From positions 1-38,772 of the IMG/VR virus record IMGVR_UViG_3300010412_000037: DNA of 38,772 bases; one strand, given 5' to 3'. Positions 1 to 7,084 of this stretch are shown here, piece by piece. Origin of the DNA: a virus. How positions within the stretch are numbered: position 1 is the first letter of the stretch; each line of letters begins with the position of its first letter. The notes under the pieces are model-generated. The model made no database searches. It was given only the letters and a program-made list of their open reading frames with translations, and was not told where the DNA came from. Position numbers and translations under genes: made by a program.

Positions 1-738
1 CAGAAAGCAGCCAAGATCATCGCAAAGCTCAAGACGATCATCGCAGATACCGAGATCAGCATGCGCAAGCTGTACCAGCCGGCGCGGCTGATCAAGAACT
101 CGTGCAACGTGATCTACACCTCGAACATGTCGGACGCCATCGAGTTGCCCTCGGACGACAGGCGTACGAACGTGGGACGGTACCAACCGGCGCGCATCCC
201 GCTGTCCATGGCTGAGATCCGGCAGATCGAGGACGGAGTAGAACTGTTCGAAGCCTACAGCTATTGGATGACTCGTGAGGCAGACCTGGACAAGGCGCGC
301 TTCCCACTGGACAACGAGGCTCGCAGGCAGCTGATCGACACGACGATGCGCTCTGCGGACTCGGTTGCGCAGGCGCTGACCAAGGGAAACATGCAGTTCT
401 TCGTGGAGCTGCTGCCTACGCAGGACGACGCAATGAAAGTGCCGAACACGGAATCTGCGTTCGACTCGCTGCGTGTCACGGCTGCGTACAGGGAACTCGT
501 GAAAGAGATCGTGCTGACCAACAAGAACAACCTGGCACGGGATGAGCTGCGTGTGCTGTTCCAGTACTGCATCGGCAGCGTCCCGCTGTCGCCGAACAAG
601 TTCACGTCCTATCTCAGGCACCACCGCATTCACATGGACTACGTATGGAACGGTCAGCGCTCGGTTCGGGGAGTTCAGGTACATTGGCACGCAGACCCCG
701 CTTGGTTGGCACAAACTCGCGCAGATTTGTCGCGCTGA
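1..738 (+). CDS. Primase/helicase of the D5-like (DUF5906-type) group, C-terminal part
   Basis: The reading frame is open from the first base of the window, so the 5' end lies outside and about 245 residues are visible. Just after the visible start there is a stretch reading IYTSNMSDAIELPSDDRR. This matches the conserved 'TSN-x(n)-DRR' segment near the end of the superfamily 3-like ATPase domain in phage D5/DUF5906 primase-helicases. The rest is a helical C-terminal region ending in a tryptophan-rich stretch (VHWHADPAWLAQ), which is also typical of these proteins. The Walker motifs and any primase domain would lie upstream and cannot be seen. The likely role is unwinding and priming at the replication fork together with the polymerase at 10887-12713. 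The family call is inferred from motif pattern only. Confidence 0.7.
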   Translation, partial: QKAAKIIAKLKTIIADTEISMRKLYQPARLIKNSCNVIYTSNMSDAIELPSDDRRTNVGRYQPARIPLSMAEIRQIEDGVELFEAYSYWMTREADLDKARFPLDNEARRQLIDTTMRSADSVAQALTKGNMQFFVELLPTQDDAMKVPNTESAFDSLRVTAAYRELVKEIVLTNKNNLARDELRVLFQYCIGSVPLSPNKFTSYLRHHRIHMDYVWNGQRSVRGVQVHWHADPAWLAQTRADLSR

Positions 739-1115
739 ACCGCAAGAAGCGCAAGCGCATCAAGCTCGAGGTCCCCAAGCTCAAGCAGCGGATTGTCTTC
801 ATGAAGCTGTACTCCCCGCCAAGGCAGGCGGATACGAACATGTGGGGCTCGTTCCTGCGCTCGTACCTGATCCCCCAGCTGAAGGATCGCCTGGACGTGT
901 TGGAGTACGCTGTGGCCAATGGCCCCAGCATCTCGCGCGGAAGACTGCGCTTTGTCAAGACCAGGATGAAGAAGCTGAGGTTCTACGGCCAGAATCCCAG
1001 GCAGGCAGCCTTTCTGCTTCGCAACTACCTATCGCGGAACCAAACCGCAGGACACCTCGCATGGAATTTCCTAACGCAGCAGACTTCGCCAGCCTCTCAA
1101 CAGAACAACAGCTAG
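684..1115 (+). CDS. Basic hypothetical protein
   Basis: This is an open frame of about 143 residues that I do not recognise. The N-terminal part is strongly basic (LNRKKRKRIKLEV). A helical body with many Arg/Lys follows, which would fit nucleic-acid binding, but no motif proves it. The start is uncertain. A TTG at 684 has GGGGAG and CAGGT upstream and overlaps the helicase end by 55 bases. An ATG at 645 would overlap by 94 bases and has no convincing ribosome site. ATG 801 would give a shorter protein. The 3' end overlaps the next gene by 55 bases. Codon use in the central part fits the strand, so I think the gene is real. Confidence 0.5.
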   Translation: MARRPRLVGTNSRRFVALNRKKRKRIKLEVPKLKQRIVFMKLYSPPRQADTNMWGSFLRSYLIPQLKDRLDVLEYAVANGPSISRGRLRFVKTRMKKLRFYGQNPRQAAFLLRNYLSRNQTAGHLAWNFLTQQTSPASQQNNS

Positions 1116-1363
1116 TCCTGCTGAAGAACCTGGTGAATGCGATCACACGCGAATCGTTTGTGGGTATCGTGCTCGGCCTTGCAATGAAGAACGTGCAGGA
1201 CAACGACCGCGTGACGTTCCACAGCTTGCTTCTCGGCACCCGGCATGACCTTGTCGGGATGGCGAGAATCATTGGGGAGAGCATCCTCACTCTGCCTGAA
1301 TCGGACAAGGGTGCCTCTTCCGACCTTGACGATGGACCACCCCCAGGGGAGAAGCTACATTGA
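1061..1363 (+). CDS. Small helical hypothetical protein
   Basis: The gene encodes 100 residues from an ATG preceded by AGGA at a spacing of about 8. The sequence is mostly helical (for example STEQQLVLLKNLVNAI) with an acidic, proline-rich tail. I do not recognise a family. It overlaps the preceding frame by 55 bases. Its stop codon (TGA at 1361-1363) shares bases with the TTG start of the next gene, so the two are probably translationally coupled. Confidence 0.6.
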   Translation: MEFPNAADFASLSTEQQLVLLKNLVNAITRESFVGIVLGLAMKNVQDNDRVTFHSLLLGTRHDLVGMARIIGESILTLPESDKGASSDLDDGPPPGEKLH

Positions 1364-1689
1364 CTACAACTGCCGAAGCAGGACGTGACAAGGGCTTCAT
1401 GCGTGTCACCAATGCCAACAAAGCGTGGATGCGCAGTGCGTTGTTGCGGTGCATGCAGTGGCGCCTCAACGCGCTTGCCGACGGCTCGCCAAACGCCTTC
1501 ATCGCAGAAGACATCAGGCGCGCACTGAGTACTGAGATCGGGGAACCAACCCACCACAACGCGTGGGGTGCACTCACCCGGCTCCTTCTCAACAAGAAGA
1601 TCATCAGGCCCAACGGTACGATGCGACCAATGCGGACACCAAGGAGCCACGCGCGCCAGTCTCCAGGATATTGGTGGACTCCGCTGTGA
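1360..1689 (+). CDS. Winged-helix-like small phage protein
   Basis: The protein has 109 residues and starts at TTG 1360, which overlaps the previous stop. A good GGGGAG ribosome site lies just upstream. The central part (AEDIRRALSTEIGEPTHHNA, then WGALTRLLL) and the end (RSHARQSPGYW) match a pattern I know from many small phage proteins: 'GEPhhpNAWGal...', then an R/I/P stretch, then 'SHAR'. These are generally considered helix-turn-helix-like, possibly binding replication DNA. A DNA-binding role is inferred, not shown. The stop overlaps the GTG start of the next gene (GTGA). Confidence 0.6.
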   Translation: MTTTAEAGRDKGFMRVTNANKAWMRSALLRCMQWRLNALADGSPNAFIAEDIRRALSTEIGEPTHHNAWGALTRLLLNKKIIRPNGTMRPMRTPRSHARQSPGYWWTPL

Positions 1690-2096
1690 ACTCACTCCAG
1701 GAACGCCTGCTTTCGATATTCGAGCAGGGAGAAGCACTGTCTGTGATTGAGCTCAGCAGGCGCATGAATGGGTACGAACCAAAGTCGATTCGCAATCGAC
1801 TGCGTGTGATGCACCTGGAGGGCAGCATTCACGTGTGTGGGTGGCGGCGCTCGCTCGGCAAGGGCGGGCGCCCCGCCCCTTTCTTCAAACTGGGTCCCGG
1901 GGACGACACGCCGTGTCCGACACCGGGCCACAAGTTCAGGGACTTCCATGCAGACCGAAAACATCTCTTCCCCACAAGGGAACGTTATCAGCGACGACCT
2001 GGTGAGTTCGACCCCTTTGTCCAACTCTACCGACCAGCCGCAGACTTCATCCCCGATGACATCATCGAAATTCTATGCCGACCTGGCCGCTGTTAA
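1686..2096 (+). CDS. Winged-helix DNA-binding protein (ArsR/MarR-like)
   Basis: The frame encodes 136 residues from a GTG that overlaps the previous stop (GTGA), with GGTGGA upstream. Residues about 5-60 look like a winged helix: helix one around LQERLLSIFEQGEALSVIEL, then a helix-turn-helix around RRMNGYEPKSIRNRLRVMHL. A wing with the basic GKGGRPAPFFKLG segment follows. That layout is seen in small phage proteins annotated as ArsR-like regulators. It may regulate phage or host genes, or simply bind DNA. The last 50 residues overlap the next gene by 149 bases in another frame and may be less constrained. Confidence 0.6.
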   Translation: MNSLQERLLSIFEQGEALSVIELSRRMNGYEPKSIRNRLRVMHLEGSIHVCGWRRSLGKGGRPAPFFKLGPGDDTPCPTPGHKFRDFHADRKHLFPTRERYQRRPGEFDPFVQLYRPAADFIPDDIIEILCRPGRC

Positions 2097-2214
2097 GGCC
2101 GCGGAGCGGTGCACGATGATGCTCGGCGTGAAGGTGCCGCCCAACTACAAGTACTGGCGCCGCTTGATGGGGCTGCGCGGTAACGACCTGTATCGCGACA
2201 AGGACAGCGAATGA
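1948..2214 (+). CDS. Small hypothetical protein
   Basis: The gene encodes 88 residues from ATG 1948 with AGGGA about 5 bases upstream. The first 35 residues are rich in Ser, Thr, Gln and Pro and are probably disordered. The second half (KFYADLAAVKAAERCTMMLG, then PPNYKYWRRLMGL) looks like a folded helical unit. No family recognised. It lies in a different frame over the end of the winged-helix gene. It ends in an ATGA junction with the next start, supporting translation in this frame. Confidence 0.55.
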   Translation: MQTENISSPQGNVISDDLVSSTPLSNSTDQPQTSSPMTSSKFYADLAAVKAAERCTMMLGVKVPPNYKYWRRLMGLRGNDLYRDKDSE

Positions 2215-2480
2215 AGATCCCTCATTACAAGCGTCCCGCGGACGTGACTGGCGCAACCAACGGCTTCGCCGTCGCGGCGATGAAGCTCGACTTCGAGAGG
2301 ACCTGTGACGATGTGGAACGAAAAATCAGAACCGAAGGACCCTGGTCAGTGCTTTATAAGGCTGATACCAGGAGACGTGGTGAGAAACAAAAGCTACGCA
2401 AACTCACCGCACTTCGTAGTGATCCACGCAAACACGTCGCCCCTCGGGCATACCAAAAGCGCGACTCTCGCAACAACTGA
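2211..2480 (+). CDS. Small basic hypothetical protein, doubtful 3' half
   Basis: The frame encodes 89 residues from an ATG in an ATGA overlap with the previous stop, with AAGGA upstream. The N-terminal 55 residues (for example AVAAMKLDFERTCDDVERKI) read like a real helical protein. From about base 2311 it is overlapped for 170 bases by another convincing frame. Its own C-terminus becomes a run of Arg/Lys that may be a frame artefact. No function can be assigned. Confidence 0.4.
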   Translation: MKIPHYKRPADVTGATNGFAVAAMKLDFERTCDDVERKIRTEGPWSVLYKADTRRRGEKQKLRKLTALRSDPRKHVAPRAYQKRDSRNN

Positions 2481-2541
2481 CGGCCGAATCGAAGAGTGGG
2501 ACACCGCCTCGCTCGAGATCATGATTGCACGAAGACTATGA
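2311..2541 (+). CDS. Small hypothetical protein
   Basis: The gene encodes 76 residues. ATG 2311 sits 9 bases after AGAGGA; a GTG two codons earlier (2305) is too close to that site. The body (CFIRLIPGDVVRNKSYANS, then HFVVIHANTS) alternates hydrophobic residues, suggesting a small beta-barrel. The start of the barrel resembles a KOW/SH3-type fold, but this is only an impression. The stop overlaps the next ATG (ATGA). It is overlapped on its 5' side by the 2211 frame. Confidence 0.6.
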   Translation: MWNEKSEPKDPGQCFIRLIPGDVVRNKSYANSPHFVVIHANTSPLGHTKSATLATTDGRIEEWDTASLEIMIARRL

Positions 2542-2708
2542 GAATCCGAGACCCCAACTGGAAGTACTACCCGGCGTCGGAAACGATGAAAGCCGGCTAC
2601 CTGCAGCGGCGCATGAAGGAGTACCGCAGACAGGTCCAGCGTGAGAACGAGAAGCCTGTTCTCACAGAACCCCGTCTTACCGGAATCGGCGTGTCATGCA
2701 AACCATAG
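2538..2708 (+). CDS. Very small hypothetical protein
   Basis: The gene encodes 56 residues from an ATG in an ATGA junction with the preceding stop. The N-terminal half (NWKYYPASETMKAGYLQRRM) is basic and helical and recalls short phage proteins with an 'NWKY.P...T' start. I cannot name the family. The 3' end overlaps the next gene by 13 bases. No strong ribosome site is seen, so translation probably depends on coupling. Confidence 0.5.
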   Translation: MRIRDPNWKYYPASETMKAGYLQRRMKEYRRQVQRENEKPVLTEPRLTGIGVSCKP

Positions 2709-3064
2709 TAGACATCGACAAACGCGACGAGCAGGACGGCGAATACCCACGGATGTTCAGGTACCCGTGTGGGTGCGTCGGCTTCAGCCCACTCAACGAG
2801 CGGACAGAGGGCGACAGTCGCATGCCGATAGCCGACGCGCTGATCGTCTACGACTGCGCGGATGACGCAGATGAGATCAATCCCTGCTTCTACATCCGCC
2901 GCGGGATCTACATGCTCCAGGCTCATCGGTCCGGCGCAGAGCTGACTCCCATTCCACTCACACACGAGGAGGTGCTCAAGCACATCAAAAGCATTCGCAA
3001 CATGATGACGAACGGAAAGCGTTTCGTTGCCCTTCAAAGTCTTCTCAAATCCGAATCCTCATGA
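2696..3064 (+). CDS. Hypothetical protein
   Basis: The gene encodes 122 residues. There is a short CGCxxG-like turn (YPCGCVGF, about residues 23-30) and mixed alpha/beta content, with a helical end (LTHEEVLKHIKSIRNMM). One isolated Cys pair is too little to argue for a metal site. The start overlaps the previous gene by 13 bases. The stop overlaps the ATG of a tiny membrane ORF (ATGA). Function unknown. Confidence 0.65.
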   Translation: MQTIVDIDKRDEQDGEYPRMFRYPCGCVGFSPLNERTEGDSRMPIADALIVYDCADDADEINPCFYIRRGIYMLQAHRSGAELTPIPLTHEEVLKHIKSIRNMMTNGKRFVALQSLLKSESS

Positions 3065-3162
3065 TCCTCAACGCACTCCTGCTTGCTACCACCGCCATGG
3101 TGGTCCGACACGTGTACATCCGCCTCACCACCCAGAAAGGAGCCGATACCAATGCGCATTAG
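3061..3162 (+). CDS. Possible 33-residue single-span membrane peptide
   Basis: A short frame starts at ATG 3061 inside an ATGA junction with the preceding stop and ends at TAG 3160-3162, 10 bases inside the next gene. The peptide begins with a hydrophobic segment (MILNALLLATTAMVV) followed by a basic stretch (RHVYIRL), as in a small inner-membrane protein or signal anchor. The junctions on both sides fit the packing style of this phage. It also carries the strong ribosome site of the ATPase gene within its end, so it could simply be a coupling leader. Confidence 0.35.
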   Translation: MILNALLLATTAMVVRHVYIRLTTQKGADTNAH

Positions 3163-4177
3163 TCAAGCCGGGCAGGTTCTCGCTGCCGCCTTGAAAGCCG
3201 ACGTCCCCGTCATGTTTTGGGGCCCCCCGGGGGTAGGCAAGTCGGATCTCACGCACCAGGTCGCCAACGACCACTCGCTTGACATCAGCGACGTCCGGAT
3301 CAGCCAGCTCGAATCCGTGGATTTGCGCGGCATCCCGCAGGTACGGGAGGGGGTTACGAAATGGAACCCGCCGGATTTCCTTCCGCGGGATCCTGACAGT
3401 CGAGGCATCCTGTTCCTCGACGAAATCAACAGCGGCCAGACCAGCACCATGGCTGCTGCATACCAGCTTGTGCTCGACCGTCGCCTCGGCAGCTACCAGC
3501 TCCCGAAAGGCTGGCGTGTCGTTGCCGCCGGCAACCGGATCCAGGACCGGGCAATCGTGAACGCGATGCCCGCGCCGCTGCGCAACAGGTTCATCCACAT
3601 CGAAGTCGAGACGCATCTCGACGACTGGTGTGCATGGGCCCTGCGCAACGAGATCCACTCGGACGTGATCGCGTTCCTGCGCCAGGAGTCGAACCTGCTC
3701 AATGAGTTCGATGTCGGCCAGAGCGAGACACGCCAGCGGGAAGCCAGCCAGAAGCTCAAGGACGCGAAAGCGTTCGCCACACCACGCTCGTGGGCGTTCC
3801 TGTCGAAGATGCTGCATTCGGGCATCCCGGCAGGCGCGGAGTACGAGACCTACGGCTCAGTCGTGGGTGAAGGTGTCGCGGCGCGCTTCATCGCGTACAT
3901 GAAGTACTCGAGCAAGATGCCGAACCTCGACGCCCTGCTCATGAACCCGAAGCAGACAGAGGTGCCGAAGGAACCCGGCACGCTCTACGCCACGGCAGCA
4001 GCCCTGGCTACCAAGATCACGGAGAGCAACCTGGATCGCGCGGTGCTGTACATGGACCGCATGCCCCCGGAGTTCGGCGTGATGTGCATGTCGGACGCGG
4101 TCACTCGCAACCCGAAGGTCTGCAACACGAAGGCCTTCACCGAGTGGTCGACGCGCAACTCCGACGTGATCCTGTAA
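3152..4177 (+). CDS. MoxR-type AAA+ ATPase
   Basis: The gene encodes 341 residues from ATG 3152, which sits 9 bases after the strong site AGAAAGGAG (3134-3142). Walker A is GPPGVGKS (residues 24-31) and Walker B is ILFLDEIN. A sensor-1-like GNRIQD and an RNRF segment (PLRNRFIHIEV) follow. This is the core layout of MoxR-family AAA+ ATPases. MoxR proteins normally work as ATP-driven chaperones with a VWA-domain partner, often in metal-cofactor insertion or complex assembly. The VWA-like gene at 5028-6164 follows one gene later, so a functional pair is very likely. The substrate in the phage cycle is unknown. The N- and C-terminal parts contain no extra recognisable domain. Confidence 0.85.
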   Translation: MRISQAGQVLAAALKADVPVMFWGPPGVGKSDLTHQVANDHSLDISDVRISQLESVDLRGIPQVREGVTKWNPPDFLPRDPDSRGILFLDEINSGQTSTMAAAYQLVLDRRLGSYQLPKGWRVVAAGNRIQDRAIVNAMPAPLRNRFIHIEVETHLDDWCAWALRNEIHSDVIAFLRQESNLLNEFDVGQSETRQREASQKLKDAKAFATPRSWAFLSKMLHSGIPAGAEYETYGSVVGEGVAARFIAYMKYSSKMPNLDALLMNPKQTEVPKEPGTLYATAAALATKITESNLDRAVLYMDRMPPEFGVMCMSDAVTRNPKVCNTKAFTEWSTRNSDVIL

Positions 4178-4181
4178 GAAC

Positions 4182-4267
4182 ATGGTGGAGATACTCGTAG
4201 CACGAGTGTAGGAGGAAAAGCCTTGGTCCAGGACCTCGAATCCTGGAGAGCCGGAGGCTTCCGCCGG
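4182..4267 (+). promoter_or_regulatory. Structured leader with three candidate hairpins
   Basis: The 200-base gap between the ATPase and the next gene contains several inverted repeats. Hairpin 1 is 4191-4198 with 4202-4209 (8 pairs, one G-U, loop AGC). Hairpin 2 is 4228-4233 with 4241-4246 (6 pairs, loop 4234-4240). A third, weaker pairing is 4252-4255 with 4260-4263. None is followed by a U run, so they are not intrinsic terminators. A 9-codon frame (ATG 4182 to TAG 4211) spans hairpin 1, and its stop overlaps a perfect AGGAGG (4210-4215). The arrangement looks like a translational leader, but that is inference. I saw no convincing sigma-70 promoter here. Confidence 0.35.
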
Positions 4268-4300
4268 GTCGGTAATGTCCTCATATGGCTGGCACGGTAA
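4223..4300 (+). CDS. Possible 25-residue leader peptide
   Basis: A TTG at 4223 sits 7 bases after a perfect AGGAGG (4210-4215), one of the best ribosome sites in the window. It opens a 25-codon frame that ends at TAA 4298-4300. The peptide ends in a hydrophobic run (VGNVLIWLAR). It overlaps hairpin 2 and ends shortly before the Nmad5-like gene. It may be a regulatory upstream ORF rather than a functional protein. A longer in-frame N-terminal extension of the downstream gene from ATG 4285 overlaps its last codons but looks low-complexity. Confidence 0.3.
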   Translation: MVQDLESWRAGGFRRVGNVLIWLAR

Positions 4301-4377
4301 CTAGTACTCCGAATTTGAGGCACAAGCAGCGTAGCGAACTGCCTCCACCACCCTCTCACTCTCATACAGCGGATCCC

Positions 4378-5031
4378 ATGGCCACAGTCGTCCTAACTAA
4401 AGGCAGACAAGACACCATTCGCTACAACCTCGTCAAGAACTACGAAAACAAGGCGACCGAGCTACTCGAGCGAATCGACGCCGTTGCCGGTAACCTGGCA
4501 CGCTACACCTACAACCTGCTCGTGCCTGCCGACCTTCAGAAGAAGCTCAAGGAGATTCCGAAGGACTACCTGATCTTCACCGAGACGCTCAAGATTCGGT
4601 TCAAGGTCGAAGGACAGTTGTCCCGGGACGTCGTGATCCAGCTGGCGGACAAACTGCCGGTAGCGGCCAAGCACACGTTCGGGGTCCAGATGCACTACAC
4701 CCCTGAAGTGGTTGCAGAAGCGGAGCCCGGCTCTGTCTTGGCCACTCATGGCGGCGAGGCGATACGCCTGCTCAGGGAAGCCTACGCGCTGAAACAGGAG
4801 TCCGACGCTCTCTCCGACCAGGTCAAGGACCTGTTCAAGAAAGTGTCCACGCTACAGCAGCTGCACAAGATCTTCCCCACGGTGCTCGAGTATGTCGACG
4901 ACGGCTCGCGCGCAATGTTCAACCGCAAGGTCGAGCGCACCAAGGTCGATCTATCCGACGCCCTGGACGACGAGCTGCGCGTTGCTCTCGTCAAGGCCAA
5001 CATCCAAAACTTTGCCAAGGCAACCAAATGA
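4378..5031 (+). CDS. Nmad5-like protein (nucleotide-modification-associated family)
   Basis: The gene encodes 217 residues from ATG 4378. The first residues (LTKGRQDTIRYNLVKNYENK) match the 'LTk-x-R-x-x-I' opening of the phage Nmad5 family. The last third has helical coiled segments and a segment reading KVSTLQQLHKIFPTVLEYV, which matches the family's 'T-x-x-x-L-x-x-x-(W/F)P-x-V' end pattern. Nmad domains were predicted from gene neighbourhoods to take part in phage DNA base modification; no biochemical activity is established. A start at ATG 4285 would add 31 low-complexity residues and is less likely. The gene sits between the MoxR ATPase and its VWA partner and overlaps the latter by ATGA, suggesting a shared job. 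Recognition is by eye. Confidence 0.55.
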   Translation: MATVVLTKGRQDTIRYNLVKNYENKATELLERIDAVAGNLARYTYNLLVPADLQKKLKEIPKDYLIFTETLKIRFKVEGQLSRDVVIQLADKLPVAAKHTFGVQMHYTPEVVAEAEPGSVLATHGGEAIRLLREAYALKQESDALSDQVKDLFKKVSTLQQLHKIFPTVLEYVDDGSRAMFNRKVERTKVDLSDALDDELRVALVKANIQNFAKATK

Positions 5032-6164
5032 CCTTCGAGATCCGCAAAGTTGACCCCATCACGAAGGCTCGTGCAGAGATCGTGATGGCTGACCCGTTCT
5101 TCGGCACGCTGCTCTTGCGCATGCGTTTCGTCGAAGACCCAACAGCGCCGACTGCATGGTGTAACGGCGTGACCATCGGCTACAACCCGAAGTTCATCAA
5201 GACGCTCAACAGCGAGGAACTGAAGGGCCTACTGGTTCACGAAATCATGCACCCGGCGCTCCTTCACCACATCCGCCGCGGCAACCGCGAACACCGTCGG
5301 TGGAACATGGCGGCGGACTACGCCCTCAACCCGCTGATCAGCAAGCGCTATCGCTTGCCGCAAGGAGCGCTCGATGACCCGCGATTCCATGACAAGGCTG
5401 CTGATGAAATTTACAACCTTCTGCCTGAGCTTCCTCCTGGTGATGGCGGTAGTTCTGACCCTGGTGGATGCGGTGAAGTCCGAGATAACCCAAGCGATGG
5501 ACAAGCGCAGGACGCAGCTAACCGACAAGCTGAATCAGAGTGGAAACAGAACCTTGCCGCCGCAGCCCACAACGCCAAAATGCGAGGGCGAATGCCCGCC
5601 GAGCTCGAAAAGCTCGTCGCAGACGCGCTGACACCAGTCGTTGACTGGAAGAGCGCACTTCGTCGATTCGCAACGGAACGGGTCAATGTTGAAGACAGTT
5701 GGAACAAAGCTCAGCGAAGGTTCATTGCAGACGGTCTGTATCTGCCTGGTAAGTACAGCGAGACCGTTGGCCCCATTGCTGTCTTTCGCGATACATCTGG
5801 GTCTATCTATTGCGATCCGAATGCTCTCCAGCAATTCAACGGAGAAATCGAGTCCATCGCAGTCGACGTCCGACCCAGCAAAGTGATCATCATCGACTGC
5901 GATGCTGACGTCCAGCAGGTGATGGAGATCGAGCCCGGCGAAGAGATGCCGGCCGGGCTGACCGCAGCCAAAGGCGGCGGTGGCACCAGCTTCGTGCCGC
6001 CATTCGAGTACATCGAGAAGGAAGGCATCGAGCCGAAGTGCATCATCTACCTGACCGATGGCTACGGCACCTTTCCGGACCCAGACAGTGTCCACTACCC
6101 CACCATGTGGATCATGACCACCGACGTTGAACCGCCCTTCGGCGAATGCATAAGGATCTCCTGA
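5028..6164 (+). CDS. VWA-like protein with HExxH metallopeptidase-like domain (DUF2201 type)
   Basis: The gene encodes 378 residues and starts in an ATGA overlap. The N-terminal domain has HEIMH (H71, E72, H75) within LLVHEIMHPALLHHIRRG, a zinc-binding metallopeptidase-like helix typical of DUF2201 proteins. A Gly/Ser/Pro-rich linker (about 136-160) separates it from the C-terminal VWA-like domain. That domain carries a MIDAS-type DTSGS motif (residues 255-259) after a hydrophobic strand and a later IYLTDG. Proteins of this architecture are the usual partners of MoxR AAA+ ATPases. The pair probably forms an ATP-driven machine acting on a protein complex. Whether the HExxH site cleaves or only binds metal cannot be told. 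The gene ends in a TGATG junction with the next one. Confidence 0.8.
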   Translation: MTFEIRKVDPITKARAEIVMADPFFGTLLLRMRFVEDPTAPTAWCNGVTIGYNPKFIKTLNSEELKGLLVHEIMHPALLHHIRRGNREHRRWNMAADYALNPLISKRYRLPQGALDDPRFHDKAADEIYNLLPELPPGDGGSSDPGGCGEVRDNPSDGQAQDAANRQAESEWKQNLAAAAHNAKMRGRMPAELEKLVADALTPVVDWKSALRRFATERVNVEDSWNKAQRRFIADGLYLPGKYSETVGPIAVFRDTSGSIYCDPNALQQFNGEIESIAVDVRPSKVIIIDCDADVQQVMEIEPGEEMPAGLTAAKGGGGTSFVPPFEYIEKEGIEPKCIIYLTDGYGTFPDPDSVHYPTMWIMTTDVEPPFGECIRIS

Positions 6165-7084
6165 TGAACCCGAAACGCTGGCACGAGATGCGCGAGCTAT
6201 GGGATACGCGCAAGCGGAACTTCCGCCGGCTGATCTTCAACGCCCACCATCGCCGCTGGAACTGCGCTGCGTTCATGTTCATGCCATCCGTGGTTCCCAC
6301 GGACGCGCACAAGCGCGCGTTCGACATCTTCTGGCGCGGCTCGCAGAACCTGGATCCGGACAAACGCACGATCATCGCTACGGTCTTTCCAAACGGCAGC
6401 TTCATCTTCCCGTTGCAGTACAGGAACGTCAGCTCGTCGATAAACCACCTGCTTGGGTGGCTGACCGACGGCAAGCTCGCGATCAAGATCAACCGAAGCG
6501 TCATGACGAACGCTGACCACATCCTGTTCCCGGCGCACACGTACTTCTGGAAACCAGAAGGCGAGTCGGTGTACATAGGTCCGGACGGGAAGGAAGTCCC
6601 GTTCGAAGAAGGGCGCGCGGCAATGCGGGACAAGACCAAATGGCACCATGTGAAGGGCGGGTTCATCATGAACGCGGATGGGACCATCACGAGCTTTCAG
6701 CCCATCCTCCACCGCAAGTGGATCCCGGAAAAGAAGAAGGAGTACCGCCAGCGCCGGAGGCAGTACCTGTTGCAGGTCCTCTCCCGGGTCAAGCTGGGAG
6801 CGTACGACGAGCTGATCGAGACCCTGGGCAAAGCGGGCTGGTCAACAACATTCACGCAGGCATACACAGAGGCATGCAAAGCCCGCAGCGAGCTCGAAGC
6901 TCACTTGTCCGAGATGGACCCGGAGGATCCCAAGACGTCCGACCTGTTTGCCACCGCCGCCGCAGTGCGATCCTGGCGGCGGGCAGTCAAGGACCGGGAG
7001 AGGCTGGAGACTGGGGTCCGTACCGTGATGAGTACGAGCGCAGAAAAACTCCGTCAGGACACGGGAGCTGTCATATACTCGTAG
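6164..7084 (+). CDS. Hypothetical protein in the MoxR/VWA module
   Basis: The gene encodes 306 residues from ATG 6164 (TGATG junction), with AAGGAT about 7 bases upstream; an ATG at 6146 would extend it by six residues inside the previous gene. The N-terminal half is rich in aromatic residues and alternates strands (RTIIATVFPNGSFIFPLQYR, then NADHILFPAHTYFWKP). The C-terminal half is basic and helical (KKKEYRQRRRQYLLQVLSRV). I do not recognise it. The one-base overlap links it to the MoxR/VWA genes, so it may serve the same process. A 29-base gap follows before the nuclease gene. Confidence 0.65.
   Translation: MNPKRWHEMRELWDTRKRNFRRLIFNAHHRRWNCAAFMFMPSVVPTDAHKRAFDIFWRGSQNLDPDKRTIIATVFPNGSFIFPLQYRNVSSSINHLLGWLTDGKLAIKINRSVMTNADHILFPAHTYFWKPEGESVYIGPDGKEVPFEEGRAAMRDKTKWHHVKGGFIMNADGTITSFQPILHRKWIPEKKKEYRQRRRQYLLQVLSRVKLGAYDELIETLGKAGWSTTFTQAYTEACKARSELEAHLSEMDPEDPKTSDLFATAAAVRSWRRAVKDRERLETGVRTVMSTSAEKLRQDTGAVIYS
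7074..7079 (+). promoter_or_regulatory. Weak candidate -10 element
   Basis: TATACT at 7074-7079 resembles a sigma-70 -10 box and lies 35 bases before the nuclease start, across the end of the preceding gene. The hexamer 17 bases upstream (7051-7056, CCGTCA) is a poor -35 match. It is one of few TATA-like boxes near a gene gap in this GC-rich block. Very tentative. Confidence 0.15.

Noticed and set aside
4228-4246. A T-arm-like hairpin suggesting a tRNA
   Set aside because: The loop contains TCGAA, but the pair that should close a T-loop is C-C when aligned to tRNA numbering, and no acceptor, D or anticodon arm can be built around it.
4285-4377. Upstream extension of the Nmad5-like protein from ATG 4285
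   Set aside because: The added residues are Pro/Ser/His-rich low complexity, and the family's opening motif begins right after ATG 4378. The extension is kept only as a possibility.
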